Positions 1 through 6,822 are shown, counted from the stretch's first letter. The stretch is 16,909 bases of DNA from Clostridia bacterium (GCA_900752115.1 CAADUC010000091.1:1-16909), one strand, 5' to 3'. Program-made: numbers and translations. Notes: generated by a model from the letters alone, not told the origin.

Positions 1-40
1 ACTCATCACTAAGCGCAGACATTGTCATCTGTTTATCCAT
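1..40 (-). CDS. Start of a possible IS transposase (cut by left edge)
   Basis: Thirteen codons are visible from an ATG at 38-40, reading MDKQMTMSALSDE and running off the left edge. The purine-rich AGAAGAGA lies upstream, at a somewhat long distance. The opening resembles, from memory, the N-terminus of IS5-type transposases of Clostridia. The sequence GGCAATACCGCACA (minus strand, 82-95), beside a TTAA at about 96-99, could be the terminal inverted repeat and target site of such an element. Thirteen residues cannot prove this. It could instead be any minus-strand gene. Confidence 0.3.
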   Translation of the reverse strand, partial: MDKQMTMSALSDE

Positions 41-103
41 GGTCTTATTATATCTCTTCTGGCAGTATCGCGCCTACTTTTCTGTGCGGTATTGCCTTAA
101 CAT

Positions 104-158
104 AAAGGCTCCCTGCGGGAGAAACGGCTGTGGCCGCTTTTCCCGGAAGGGAGCCTTT
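104..158 (-). terminator. Intrinsic terminator after the LysR/SDR chimera
   Basis: An 11-bp stem is formed by AAAGGCTCCCT (104-114) and AGGGAGCCTTT (148-158), with a further pairable GCGGGA/TCCCG inside. It lies 17 bp past the stop codon of the chimeric ORF. The plus side has a five-T run (156-160), so it may also stop transcription entering from the left. Confidence 0.7.
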
Positions 159-174
159 TTCAGGTGGAAATCAA

Positions 175-1056
175 TCAGTTATCCTTGGAGTGGCGCTCGC
201 CGATCTGGAAGTCGTCGGCATGCTCAAACATGTAGAGCACCGTCATCGGCTTTTCGCCGGTGAGCTTTTCGAAATCATCGGTGAACGTATCCATTTTGCC
301 TTCGCGGATAGCCTGGGCAAAGGTAACCATGCCGTCGGAGGAGAAGGGAGCCTCGCTGTCCTTCTTGAAGACGCCGTCGGTCGTTCTCGGCACGCCCATC
401 GCGTCAAAGATCTGGTAGTTCTCTTCGTCCGTGATCTCCTGATAGCGGACGTTGTTGCCGGTCGCCTGATTGCCGTAGGCGACAAAATCAGAGATTGTCA
501 TGAGCTCGGGGCCGTTGATGTCGAGCGTCGCGTGGTCGATCATTCCCTGATAGGACAGGCCCAGGATGTCAGGAGAGAGCATCACGAGCGGATAGCGGTA
601 CAGCTCCTCCTTTGCGATGGAGGTATGGTCGTACAGAGGATGGGACGAGGGAACCAGCGCCTGATATTCTCCCTCGTAAAGGACCAGGGTTTGCAGATTC
701 TCCGTGTAGGCAGGCTCAAAATCGATTCCGACGGCGGCGTCGCATCTTCGGATCCATAAAAGCTGCGAGGCGTCCCGGAACGTGCTGTGCATAATTTCAA
801 ACGCAATTTCCGGATGGTTTTTCTTGAATTGCCTCACGAAGGGGAGCAGGATTTTCAGGTCAATCTGCGAGGTGTAGCACAGCCGGATGCGCAAACCGGT
901 GTCCTCCCCGATTTGCGACAGCGTCGCCTTCATTCGCTCGTATTGCCGCAGCAGAATTTTCGCGTCCTGATAGAACTGCTTTCCCGCTTCCGTCGGCTGA
1001 ATCGGCAGCGTCGCCCGGTCGAAGAGCTTCACCTGGAACTCCCTCCCTTGCCGCAT
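175..1056 (-). pseudogene. LysR regulator remnant fused in frame to NmrA/SDR oxidoreductase tail
   Basis: The ORF is open for 293 residues but joins parts of two protein families. Residues about 8-172 are LysR-like. They begin with the end of the winged helix (VKLFDR..LPIQPTEAGK) and continue through the linker helix and part of the substrate-binding domain (YPLVMLSPDILG). The roughly 55-residue helix-turn-helix that must come first is missing. From about residue 178 (DINGPELMTISD) the sequence is the C-terminal third of an NmrA-like NAD(P)-binding SDR protein, including MGVPRTTDG, DFEKLTGEKP and YMFEHADDF. The Rossmann nucleotide-binding half is absent. The junction is near position 520-545. 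Neither half is complete, so the product should not bind DNA as a LysR protein or NAD(P)H as an SDR. The frame is intact, which suggests a recent deletion or recombination, or an assembly artefact. A start at 1056 has only a weak GGAAAG ribosome site. The ORF begins 48 bp after the kinase stop and in the same frame. Confidence 0.75.
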
Positions 1057-1104
1057 CCCGCTTTCCGCGTTTTGGACGAAAGGCGGGGATTTTCCTCTAT
1101 TGTA

Positions 1105-3087
1105 TCACAAAGAGAGGCGGGAGGGGGAGATTTCTCTTGGCAAAAGCGGCAGAAGAATGGAAAACGCGCTGCCGCAGCCCGGTTCAGACTCTACCCGTAC
1201 GTCTCCGCCGTGTTCGAGGGCTACGCTGCGCACGAGAAAGAGCCCGAGACCTTCCCCGCCGCTCTCTGCCCGGCGCGTAAAGCCCCGCTCAAACACACGC
1301 GGCAAATCCGCAGGCTCGATTCCCACACCTGTGTCGCGCACCGTGATGACCGCCATTCCCTCCTCCCGGGAGAGCGAAAGCGTGATCGAACCGTCCTCCG
1401 GTGTGAAGGAAAGGGCGTTGTAGCACAGATTCTCAAGGGCGGCGCGCAGACGCTCCGGGTCGACGGCGGCCGTCAGCGGCTCCGCGGGCAGCTCGAGCAG
1501 AAAGCTTTGGCCGGAGAGCTCTATATCGGGGCGGTTGTCCTCGTAGAAGCTTTGTAAAAAGCGATGCAGCGAAAGCGGCTGTGTCCGGAGCTCTCTGCGC
1601 TCGCCGCGGGAAAAGCTCTGCAAAACGCCGAAGCGCTCTTCCATCGCGCCGACGCGGTCGGCCAGCGCGTCGAGGTAGCCTGCCGTTTCCTGATCGAGGG
1701 CAACGCCTCCCTCACGCACGAGTTCAGCGTAGCTGTGCACTGCCGCCAGCGGGTTCTTGAGGTCGTGGATCAGATTGCCCAGCAGCTCCCGCCGCTCGGA
1801 GAGCAGCGTCTCAAGAGCGCGTGTCCTGCGATCAACCTCCTCCTGCAGATGCAGCGTGAGCCGTAGGTTTTCCCGTTCCAGCTGAAAGGAACGCTGCGCC
1901 ATCAGCGCACCGAAGCCCGCCGTCAGCAGAAAACCGCCGTATTCCTCCGGCCACGCGCCGCGGATCGGCTCGAACGCGCTTACAGTCATCACGGAGAGCA
2001 CCGCGCACAAACCGTACAGACCGGCGGCACACAAAAGGAAGCGGCCGAGCGTATCGCTTCCGCGCAGAGTAAGGAAAGCGAGAAGAAGCAGATAAAGTCC
2101 CGCCAAAAGCTTCCAAAAAAACAGAAGAATACCATAAGCATTGATGAAAAGCGGCGCATGTGGTAGAATGAAAAGCGGAAACACAACCGTGAAGACGCAG
2201 AGTCCCACCGCAGCGGGGATCGCGAGAAAACGGTGAAACCAGCGCCCGACCGCGCCGGAGAGCTCTCCGGCGAGCAGAACGGCGCACAGCAGCACGAGTG
2301 TCCCGCACAGATCCTCGACCGCGTAGAGAGGCCGGATTGCCGGCACGCCGAGTGCCCGCAGGAAGGGATAACAGACGCGGGCGGAGAAACTAAGGCAGAG
2401 CAAACCCATCCACCGGGTCAGCTTGTCCCGCCGGATGGCCCAGAGGGCCAGATTCGAGAGCGCCACGGCAAGCGGAGAAAAGCACAGCAGTCCATAGATG
2501 AGGAGCCGCGCCGTGATGAGCCGTGCGATCGCTCCCGGCGTGCCGACGGCGGGAGGGTAGTACATGCCGGAATAGTAGTGCGTATAGTTGGCGCACTGCA
2601 CGATAATTTCGGTTTCCTCGCCGGCGAGGAAGGAGTATACCCCATCCATCACCAATGGTTTGTAAGGCTGGATGCTGCCCTGTTCCCCCGCGAGCGTGCC
2701 TCCGATGTAAACCTGCCCGGCGCACAGAAGTTCCGGCAGGTACAGGGAGAGCTGCACAGGTTCCCCGTCGTTCCGCAGCACAAGGCGGTAGGTAGCCGTG
2801 CCGTATGGGCTGCCGAGGTGTTCGGAGAAATTCGGATATTCGCCTACATAGACGTATTGTTCTGCTGTTCGTCCCTGTGCGAAGTCTTCGGGGGAGAGCA
2901 GCTCACCGGGATAATATTCCCAGCCGTCCACGAGAAAGGCTGTCTCCTCCGGGTTTTCCTGCAGCACATTGTACCCCCAGCCGCTGGCCAGAGCGGCAGT
3001 GTATTTGTTGTCCCAGCGCAGCAGTGCGCAGAAGGCCATGCCGGCGGCAACGAGAAGAAGGAAGAGGGTCAGAACCCCTTTTTTCAT
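1105..3087 (-). CDS. 7TM membrane sensor histidine kinase
   Basis: A 660-residue inner-membrane kinase that autophosphorylates on histidine and passes phosphate to a response regulator, probably the one at 4967-5653. An N-terminal membrane/signal helix (residues 3-22) is followed by an extracellular beta-rich domain (about 25-185) resembling the sensor domain of 7TMR-DISM proteins. About seven hydrophobic helices span 190-396, then comes a coiled segment (400-435). The kinase core has the H-box HDLKNPL with His441, N-box ENLCYNAL (Asn553/Asn557), DTGVGI (585-590) and GEGLGLFLV (611-619). All catalytic boxes look intact. The ATG at 3087 has GAGGTG five bases upstream and opens a clear membrane helix. 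The start codon lies 27 bp from the divergent stalk-protein start, so promoters must sit inside the opposite gene, or transcription must come from the response regulator side. Partner assignment is inferred from location. Confidence 0.9.
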   Translation of the reverse strand: MKKGVLTLFLLLVAAGMAFCALLRWDNKYTAALASGWGYNVLQENPEETAFLVDGWEYYPGELLSPEDFAQGRTAEQYVYVGEYPNFSEHLGSPYGTATYRLVLRNDGEPVQLSLYLPELLCAGQVYIGGTLAGEQGSIQPYKPLVMDGVYSFLAGEETEIIVQCANYTHYYSGMYYPPAVGTPGAIARLITARLLIYGLLCFSPLAVALSNLALWAIRRDKLTRWMGLLCLSFSARVCYPFLRALGVPAIRPLYAVEDLCGTLVLLCAVLLAGELSGAVGRWFHRFLAIPAAVGLCVFTVVFPLFILPHAPLFINAYGILLFFWKLLAGLYLLLLAFLTLRGSDTLGRFLLCAAGLYGLCAVLSVMTVSAFEPIRGAWPEEYGGFLLTAGFGALMAQRSFQLERENLRLTLHLQEEVDRRTRALETLLSERRELLGNLIHDLKNPLAAVHSYAELVREGGVALDQETAGYLDALADRVGAMEERFGVLQSFSRGERRELRTQPLSLHRFLQSFYEDNRPDIELSGQSFLLELPAEPLTAAVDPERLRAALENLCYNALSFTPEDGSITLSLSREEGMAVITVRDTGVGIEPADLPRVFERGFTRRAESGGEGLGLFLVRSVALEHGGDVRVESEPGCGSAFSILLPLLPREISPSRLSL

Positions 3088-3114
3088 AGAAACACCTCAC
3101 AGGGAGAAAATGAT

Positions 3115-4866
3115 ATGAAGAGAATGCAGAAACCAAGAGTTCTGATTTGGCTGAGTGCGCTGCTGGCGGTGAGCACGGCTTTTCTGCCTTTTGCCGCCGC
3201 GCAGTCGCACACGGATCTTCCGTCAAGCCTGTCAGGAACCTCAAAAGTGAGAGATTCCGGCCCTTCGGGGACGCTCTCTTTTTCGGAGACGATCGGCCCT
3301 GTTACGATTGGAGAGGGAGAAAGTGTGGAATTCACGACCGTTGCCCCCTCCTTTGCTGATTTGCCGAATCTTCCGGACAGCTTCTATCCCGGTGAGCTGA
3401 CGGTGGAGATTGAGGGACCCATTGTGGTTGAGAGCGGCGGAACACTGTTCATTGGCACAAATGCAATAGGCGGCATGCAGGAGGCCAGCCCGGTAATCAA
3501 AGGAACGCTTTCGGAGGAGCCGCTGATCGTAGTGAAAGCGGGAGGCTCGCTGACGTTCACCGATGTGGAGTTTTCGCTCGAGGGCAGCGGCCTGCTGATC
3601 CGGCAGGAGCCGGGTGGTATAGTGGAGCTCAATCTCACAGAGATCGGGGAAGATCTCGTTTCCTGGGGGCCGGCCGTCGCGGATAATTCTTCCCGCGCGC
3701 CGGAAGACGTCTGGATTCGGGAGGGGGAAGCGCTCACACCGGAGCTTCTCCCACAGACGATGTATGTTGCCGTTAAGGAGCGGGGAAAGGAGAACTGGCA
3801 AACGCTCTCTCTGTGCTGGGATGTCTCCGGCTGTGAAGGGCAGACCTCCGGCGAGGCGGTGCTGACCGGCGAGTTTCTCGATGAAAACGGCGAGCCGGTC
3901 CTCTCCGCGTTTCCGCTTACCGTGACGGTGCGATGGTACGAGGCCGATCTTCTGGTGACGCAGACTGTCTGGAAAGGGAAGGATGTTCCTTCCGCTTTGC
4001 TCACAGTGCCGAATCTGCCCACGGACTACAGCGTGGAAGTGTGGGGTGAGGTTTCTGAGGACGGCGGGGAGACGTGGGAGCAGTGGACGCTCTGGGACGA
4101 GGAGGAGCGTTTCTTTGTGACGAGAGATGTGTACGATACACCGGTTTGCGTTTTCGTTCCGCCGGACACCACGCCCCGCCTTTACCGCGTGTGCGCGCAG
4201 GACAGCCGGGAGGAAAGGGTGTGGACATCCGACAGCTTTCTTCTGCCCGGGGAGGAAGATGAGACGGAGGATCAGGGCGGCAACCGCGGCGGCAGCACAA
4301 CGCTCTATCCGTTGGATCGCGAGCCGGATTCCTCGTCGCTTCCCGCTTCGTCCTCCTCCGTGAGCGAGACGCCGTCTTCCGAGGCGGAGTCCTCCGGTTC
4401 GCAGGAGAACACCGCCAGTGCTCCGGCAGAGTCTGCGCCGCCTGCGGAGAGCGCGGTGCACAACGGCGGAGAAAACAATGCTCCGTCCGCGGAGAGCAGT
4501 CCTCAGACCGGCGTCGCTGTCCCGTCTGCAGAGGAATCCGGCGGCGTACAGCAGCCTTCCGTGCAGACGGGAGCATTAACGGAACCGGGCGCCCTGAGCG
4601 TTTCCGAATCTCCGGAACAGGACGCTGCCGCAGAGGAAGAGTTCCCCGATGCTCCGGCTCTGACGGATCCACAGTCCGATGTACCGGATCGGGAAACGGT
4701 CGCTTCCTCATCGCCGTCTGCGGAGGAGACCTCGGTTTCCGGGGGACAGACCGGTACTTCCCTTTCGCCCGCTGTGCAGGCGGTGTTGGTCGTCACCGGG
4801 CTTGCGGTGTGCGTTGCCGCCGGGATGGTTGTGGCAGGTATTGGTCCCTTCCGCCGTAAAAACTGA
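3115..4866 (+). CDS. Secreted, C-terminally membrane-anchored stalk protein (function unknown)
   Basis: This 583-residue exported protein belongs to no family I can name. A signal peptide (about 1-30: MKRMQKPR, hydrophobic core, AAAQ) leads to a beta-rich region (50-175) with short repeats such as VTIGEGESVEF, IVVESGGTLFIG and IVVKAGGSLTF, typical of a beta-roll or beta-helix. A second beta region (200-375) has paired Trp/Tyr/Cys residues. A Ser/Pro/Glu/Ala-rich low-complexity stalk covers about 380-550. A single membrane helix (553-576) ends in the cytoplasmic tail FRRKN. There is no LPXTG sortase motif, so anchoring is by the helix. The start chosen is the ATG at 3115 with AGGGAG eight bases upstream, because the frame open further 5' is only antisense to the kinase. 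It lies between the kinase and its probable regulator on the opposite strand, so it may be their ligand, co-sensor or target (inference). Confidence 0.8.
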   Translation: MKRMQKPRVLIWLSALLAVSTAFLPFAAAQSHTDLPSSLSGTSKVRDSGPSGTLSFSETIGPVTIGEGESVEFTTVAPSFADLPNLPDSFYPGELTVEIEGPIVVESGGTLFIGTNAIGGMQEASPVIKGTLSEEPLIVVKAGGSLTFTDVEFSLEGSGLLIRQEPGGIVELNLTEIGEDLVSWGPAVADNSSRAPEDVWIREGEALTPELLPQTMYVAVKERGKENWQTLSLCWDVSGCEGQTSGEAVLTGEFLDENGEPVLSAFPLTVTVRWYEADLLVTQTVWKGKDVPSALLTVPNLPTDYSVEVWGEVSEDGGETWEQWTLWDEEERFFVTRDVYDTPVCVFVPPDTTPRLYRVCAQDSREERVWTSDSFLLPGEEDETEDQGGNRGGSTTLYPLDREPDSSSLPASSSSVSETPSSEAESSGSQENTASAPAESAPPAESAVHNGGENNAPSAESSPQTGVAVPSAEESGGVQQPSVQTGALTEPGALSVSESPEQDAAAEEEFPDAPALTDPQSDVPDRETVASSSPSAEETSVSGGQTGTSLSPAVQAVLVVTGLAVCVAAGMVVAGIGPFRRKN

Positions 4867-4873
4867 AAGGAAC

Positions 4874-4904
4874 GAAATCCCCGAACTGCGGTTCGGGGAT
4901 TTTC
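4874..4904 (+). terminator. Bidirectional terminator between stalk protein and response regulator
   Basis: A perfect 12-bp stem AAATCCCCGAAC / GTTCGGGGATTT with a TGCG loop begins nine bases after the stalk-protein stop, and T-rich sequence follows on the plus side. On the minus side the tail is TTTCGTTCC, weaker. Some read-through from the response regulator toward the kinase is therefore possible. Confidence 0.85.
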
Positions 4905-4966
4905 TGTTTGCGGCTGAGAATCATTGGAGGGAAAAGGCGCGGCAGCCCTGTGTTTGCACGCGCCGG

Positions 4967-5653
4967 TTATCCCCGGCGATCGGCGCGGAAGAGATAACCT
5001 TTGCGCCGCACCGTTTCGATGTAGCGTTCTTCGGGGCAGAGTTGATCAAGCTTCTGCCGCACGCGCGCTATACACACCTGTATGTTGTGAAGGCCGCGGT
5101 TCATGGGAGAATTCCATACATGGTCGTAGAGCTGTTCGTAGGAAAAGACCTGTCCAGGATTCTGTGCGAGAAATGCCAAAAGATCAAATTCAAGCGCCGT
5201 GAAGGGGGCTGTCGTGCCGTTGCAGCGCACTTCCCGCAAATCCAGATCGATTTCGAGCGCTCCGAACCGCAGTACGCCGCCGGTTTCCACGCCGTGCCGC
5301 CGTCCGATGCGCAGCCGCAGCCGCAGCTCCAGCTCAACGAGAGAGTACGGCTTGGCAAGGTAGTCGTCGCCTCCTGCCATCAGACCGCGGATGCGGTCGT
5401 CCGTCCTTGCGTAAGCGGAGAGAAAAAGGATTGGCACGCCGCTTTTTTCACGCAGGCGGCGGCAAACCGTTACCCCGTCCATGCCGGGCATATCCACATC
5501 GAGTACAATTGCGTCGAACGAGGCGGTGGAGGCCAACGCCAGTGCGTCCGCGCCGTTTTCCGCGCGTGTGACTTCGTATCCCTGTTTTTTCAGATAGGTT
5601 TCGTTTGCAGCCTGAATATGCGGATCATCGTCCACAAGCAAAATACGGTATAT
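4967..5653 (-). CDS. OmpR/PhoB-family response regulator (non-AUG start)
   Basis: A two-domain DNA-binding response regulator. The receiver domain has the acidic pair in LLVDDDP, the phospho-acceptor Asp in IVLDVDMPGMDG (residue 52 from the start chosen here), the Ser in LFLSAYA, and Lys in YLAKPYS (residue 101). The C-terminal half is an OmpR-type winged helix (FTALEFDLLAFLAQNPGQVFS, then VRRKGYLF). No ATG is available at the 5' end. The first permitted codon is TTG at 5641, which would cut off part of the first beta strand. Four codons further up, ATA at 5651-5653 would give the family's usual opening (M)YRILLVDDDP and sits eight bases after AAGGGGGG, an ideal spacing. I therefore extend to 5653, with ATT (5642-5644) and TTG (5639-5641) as alternatives. 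It probably receives phosphate from the kinase at 1105-3087. Confidence 0.88.
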   Translation of the reverse strand: MYRILLVDDDPHIQAANETYLKKQGYEVTRAENGADALALASTASFDAIVLDVDMPGMDGVTVCRRLREKSGVPILFLSAYARTDDRIRGLMAGGDDYLAKPYSLVELELRLRLRIGRRHGVETGGVLRFGALEIDLDLREVRCNGTTAPFTALEFDLLAFLAQNPGQVFSYEQLYDHVWNSPMNRGLHNIQVCIARVRQKLDQLCPEERYIETVRRKGYLFRADRRG

Positions 5654-5682
5654 AGCGTTCGCCCCCCTTGCTTTTTGATAAA

Positions 5683-5698
5683 ACGGGGATAACCCCGT
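5683..5698 (-). promoter_or_regulatory. Hairpin/operator in the response regulator leader
   Basis: ACGGGG-ATAA-CCCCGT is a perfect 6-bp hairpin lying between the probable -10 box and the ribosome binding site. GGGATAA (5686-5692) is also repeated in inverted form as TTATCCC (5718-5724). The two arms therefore flank the -10 region and could be a regulator-binding site. No protein can be assigned from sequence alone. Confidence 0.4.
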
Positions 5699-5704
5699 AT
5701 TTTC

Positions 5705-5713
5705 ATCATAGCA
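5705..5713 (-). promoter_or_regulatory. Extended -10 promoter of the response regulator
   Basis: On the minus strand TGCTATGAT is an extended -10 (TGN plus TATGAT, 5/6 to consensus). The -35 region (about 5728-5733, TTTTCG) is poor, as often seen with extended -10 promoters or activator-dependent ones. Transcription would start near 5698. Confidence 0.45.
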
Positions 5714-6019
5714 TACTTTATCCCGGCCGAAAAGTCACAGCTTCGTCACATTGACCGGAAAGAATAGGAAATACGGGTGATTTTCGCTATATAGAAAAAG
5801 GGCCGGCAGGATGGTCAGAAAATTTCTGGCAGCCAGAGAAGAAGGACGCGGTCGCCGGAAAGACGCGCGCTTTGGGAGCAGCCGATTGCCCTGTGCTCAG
5901 TTTCATTCGTTCGACCTATGTAAAAGAGAGAACGATTTCTGCTTTTCGTCAACCGGCGAACAGGCAAAGCTTTGCAGAACAAAAGGGCGTTGCAATCGCT
6001 TGGAACCTCTTATCCCACA
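5714..6019. other. Gene-free region, candidate structured RNA or leader
   Basis: About 300 bp without a credible protein in any frame, followed directly by a strong plus-strand terminator. Several pairings are possible: CGATTGCCCT (about 5883-5892) with AGGG...CAATCG (about 5979-5998, 5-nt bulge), TTCGTTC with GAACGA inside it, and a small hairpin around GGTCGCCGGAAAGAC. I checked for tRNA, SRP RNA, T-box and common riboswitch signatures and recognised none. It could be an sRNA, a 6S-like RNA, or an attenuated leader of pcp. No good promoter is visible at its left end; a TTGACC at 5751-5756 lacks a correctly spaced -10. Confidence 0.3.
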
Positions 6020-6048
6020 CCCCGGAGTTGCTTTCTCCGGGGGTTTTT
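6020..6048 (+). terminator. Strong terminator upstream of pcp
   Basis: CCCCGGAG (6020-6027) pairs with CTCCGGGG (6035-6042) across a 7-nt loop and is followed by GTTTTT. There is no plus-strand gene before it, which implies a transcript from the gene-free region to its left. Confidence 0.8.
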
Positions 6049-6056
6049 CTTATACT
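6028..6056 (+). promoter_or_regulatory. Candidate pcp promoter overlapping the terminator
   Basis: TTGCTT (6028-6033) and TATACT (6051-6056) are spaced by exactly 17 bp. The -10 matches consensus at 5 of 6 positions, the -35 at only 3 of 6. The -35 lies in the loop and right arm of the terminator hairpin. Transcription would begin near 6063. Confidence 0.4.
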
Positions 6057-6071
6057 TAATAGAAAGAAAAA

Positions 6072-6087
6072 CGGGCCGTACGGCCCG
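6072..6087. promoter_or_regulatory. Perfect 16-bp palindrome before pcp
   Basis: CGGGCCGTACGGCCCG is a perfect palindrome 9 bp before the pcp ribosome site, just downstream of the candidate start point. Read on the minus strand it is followed by GTTTTTC, so it could also act as an antisense terminator. An operator or a 5'-UTR hairpin are the alternatives. Confidence 0.45.
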
Positions 6088-6109
6088 AATCCATACAGGA
6101 GGCTTTGCC

Positions 6110-6736
6110 ATGGAGATATTGGTAACCGGCTTTGAGCCGTTTGGAGGAGAGAGCGTTAATCCGTCCTGGGAGGCCGTGCGCCTGCTCCCGGGGGAGATTG
6201 GCGGTGCGCGGGTGCGCCGTCTGTGCCTGCCTGTGGCAGGGGAACGCGCGCTCGGGATGATTCGCACTGCTCTGTGCGAGCACCCTGCGGATCTTGTGGT
6301 GTCGGTCGGACAGGCGGGAGGTCGGTACGGCGTGACACCGGAACGCGTGGCGCTGAACTTGGACGATTACCGCATTCCGGACAACGACGGCTTGCAGCCC
6401 GTTGACGTGCCGATTGAGCCGGAGGGGGCCGCCGCCCTGTTCTCCACTTTGCCTGTCAAGGCGATGGTACAGGCGATCCGGGAAGCGGGATATCCCTCCT
6501 CGCTTTCCGATTCCGCCGGTACGTATGTGTGCAATCATGTGATGTACGGCGTTCTCTCGCTCCTTGCCCGGGAGTATCCCGGCGCGAAGGGCGGCTTTAT
6601 CCATGTGCCGTACTCGACGGCGCAGGCTGCGCAGAAGCAGAATGTGCCCGGTATGTCGCTGACGGATATGGCAGGTTCGCTTCAGGCCGCACTCCTCGCG
6701 GCGGTGTGCAGCCTGAATTTTCCTTTCGTTTCGTAA
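6110..6736 (+). CDS. pcp: Pyrrolidone-carboxylate peptidase (pyroglutamyl peptidase I)
   Basis: A cytoplasmic cysteine peptidase (family C15) that removes N-terminal pyroglutamate from peptides. The 208-residue length is usual for the family. The signature VTGFEPFGG is at 5-13. The catalytic triad is visible as Glu78 in GVTPERVALN, Cys141 in AGTYVCNHVMYG and His165 in GFIHVPY. The ATG at 6110 has CAGGAGG at 6097-6103. The frame is open upstream but the extension crosses the terminator and has no family similarity. It appears to be a single-gene unit: a terminator and possible promoter lie before it, and a convergent acetyltransferase gene ends 86 bp after it. I saw no clear terminator in that gap. 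Confidence 0.95.
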   Translation: MEILVTGFEPFGGESVNPSWEAVRLLPGEIGGARVRRLCLPVAGERALGMIRTALCEHPADLVVSVGQAGGRYGVTPERVALNLDDYRIPDNDGLQPVDVPIEPEGAAALFSTLPVKAMVQAIREAGYPSSLSDSAGTYVCNHVMYGVLSLLAREYPGAKGGFIHVPYSTAQAAQKQNVPGMSLTDMAGSLQAALLAAVCSLNFPFVS

Positions 6737-6822
6737 ACGGAGCCGGTCTGCAGGGATTTTCGGGCTTCTAAATATGCAGCACATTTCTCTTCATACATCA
6801 AACATTCCACAGAAATTCGAAT

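Noticed and set aside
130..759. Plus-strand ORF of 209 codons opposite the LysR/SDR chimera
   Set aside because: It is the antisense of real LysR and SDR sequence, has no ribosome site and no family similarity.
2233..3114. Plus-strand upstream extension of the stalk-protein frame (294 codons)
   Set aside because: It is antisense to the kinase. The signal peptide and AGGGAG site fix the start at 3115.
3241..4461. Long minus-strand ORF opposite the stalk protein
   Set aside because: Composition is that of a shadow frame (Arg/His/Pro-rich), with no start context; the plus frame has clear protein architecture.
4866..4866. LPXTG-type cell-wall sorting signal at the end of the stalk protein
   Set aside because: No LPXTG or variant precedes the C-terminal helix; anchoring must be by the membrane segment.
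4679..5692. Plus-strand ORF of 337 codons over the response regulator
   Set aside because: Antisense to the well-conserved receiver and winged-helix domains.
5860..5895. SRP RNA-like motif (CCGGAAAG ... GGGAGCAGCC)
   Set aside because: The two conserved strings are separated by about a dozen extra bases, so the SRP helix-8 hairpin does not form.
5811..6135. Small plus-strand ORFs in the gap before pcp
   Set aside because: No ribosome sites, no conserved pattern, and they run across the terminator and into pcp in the wrong frame.
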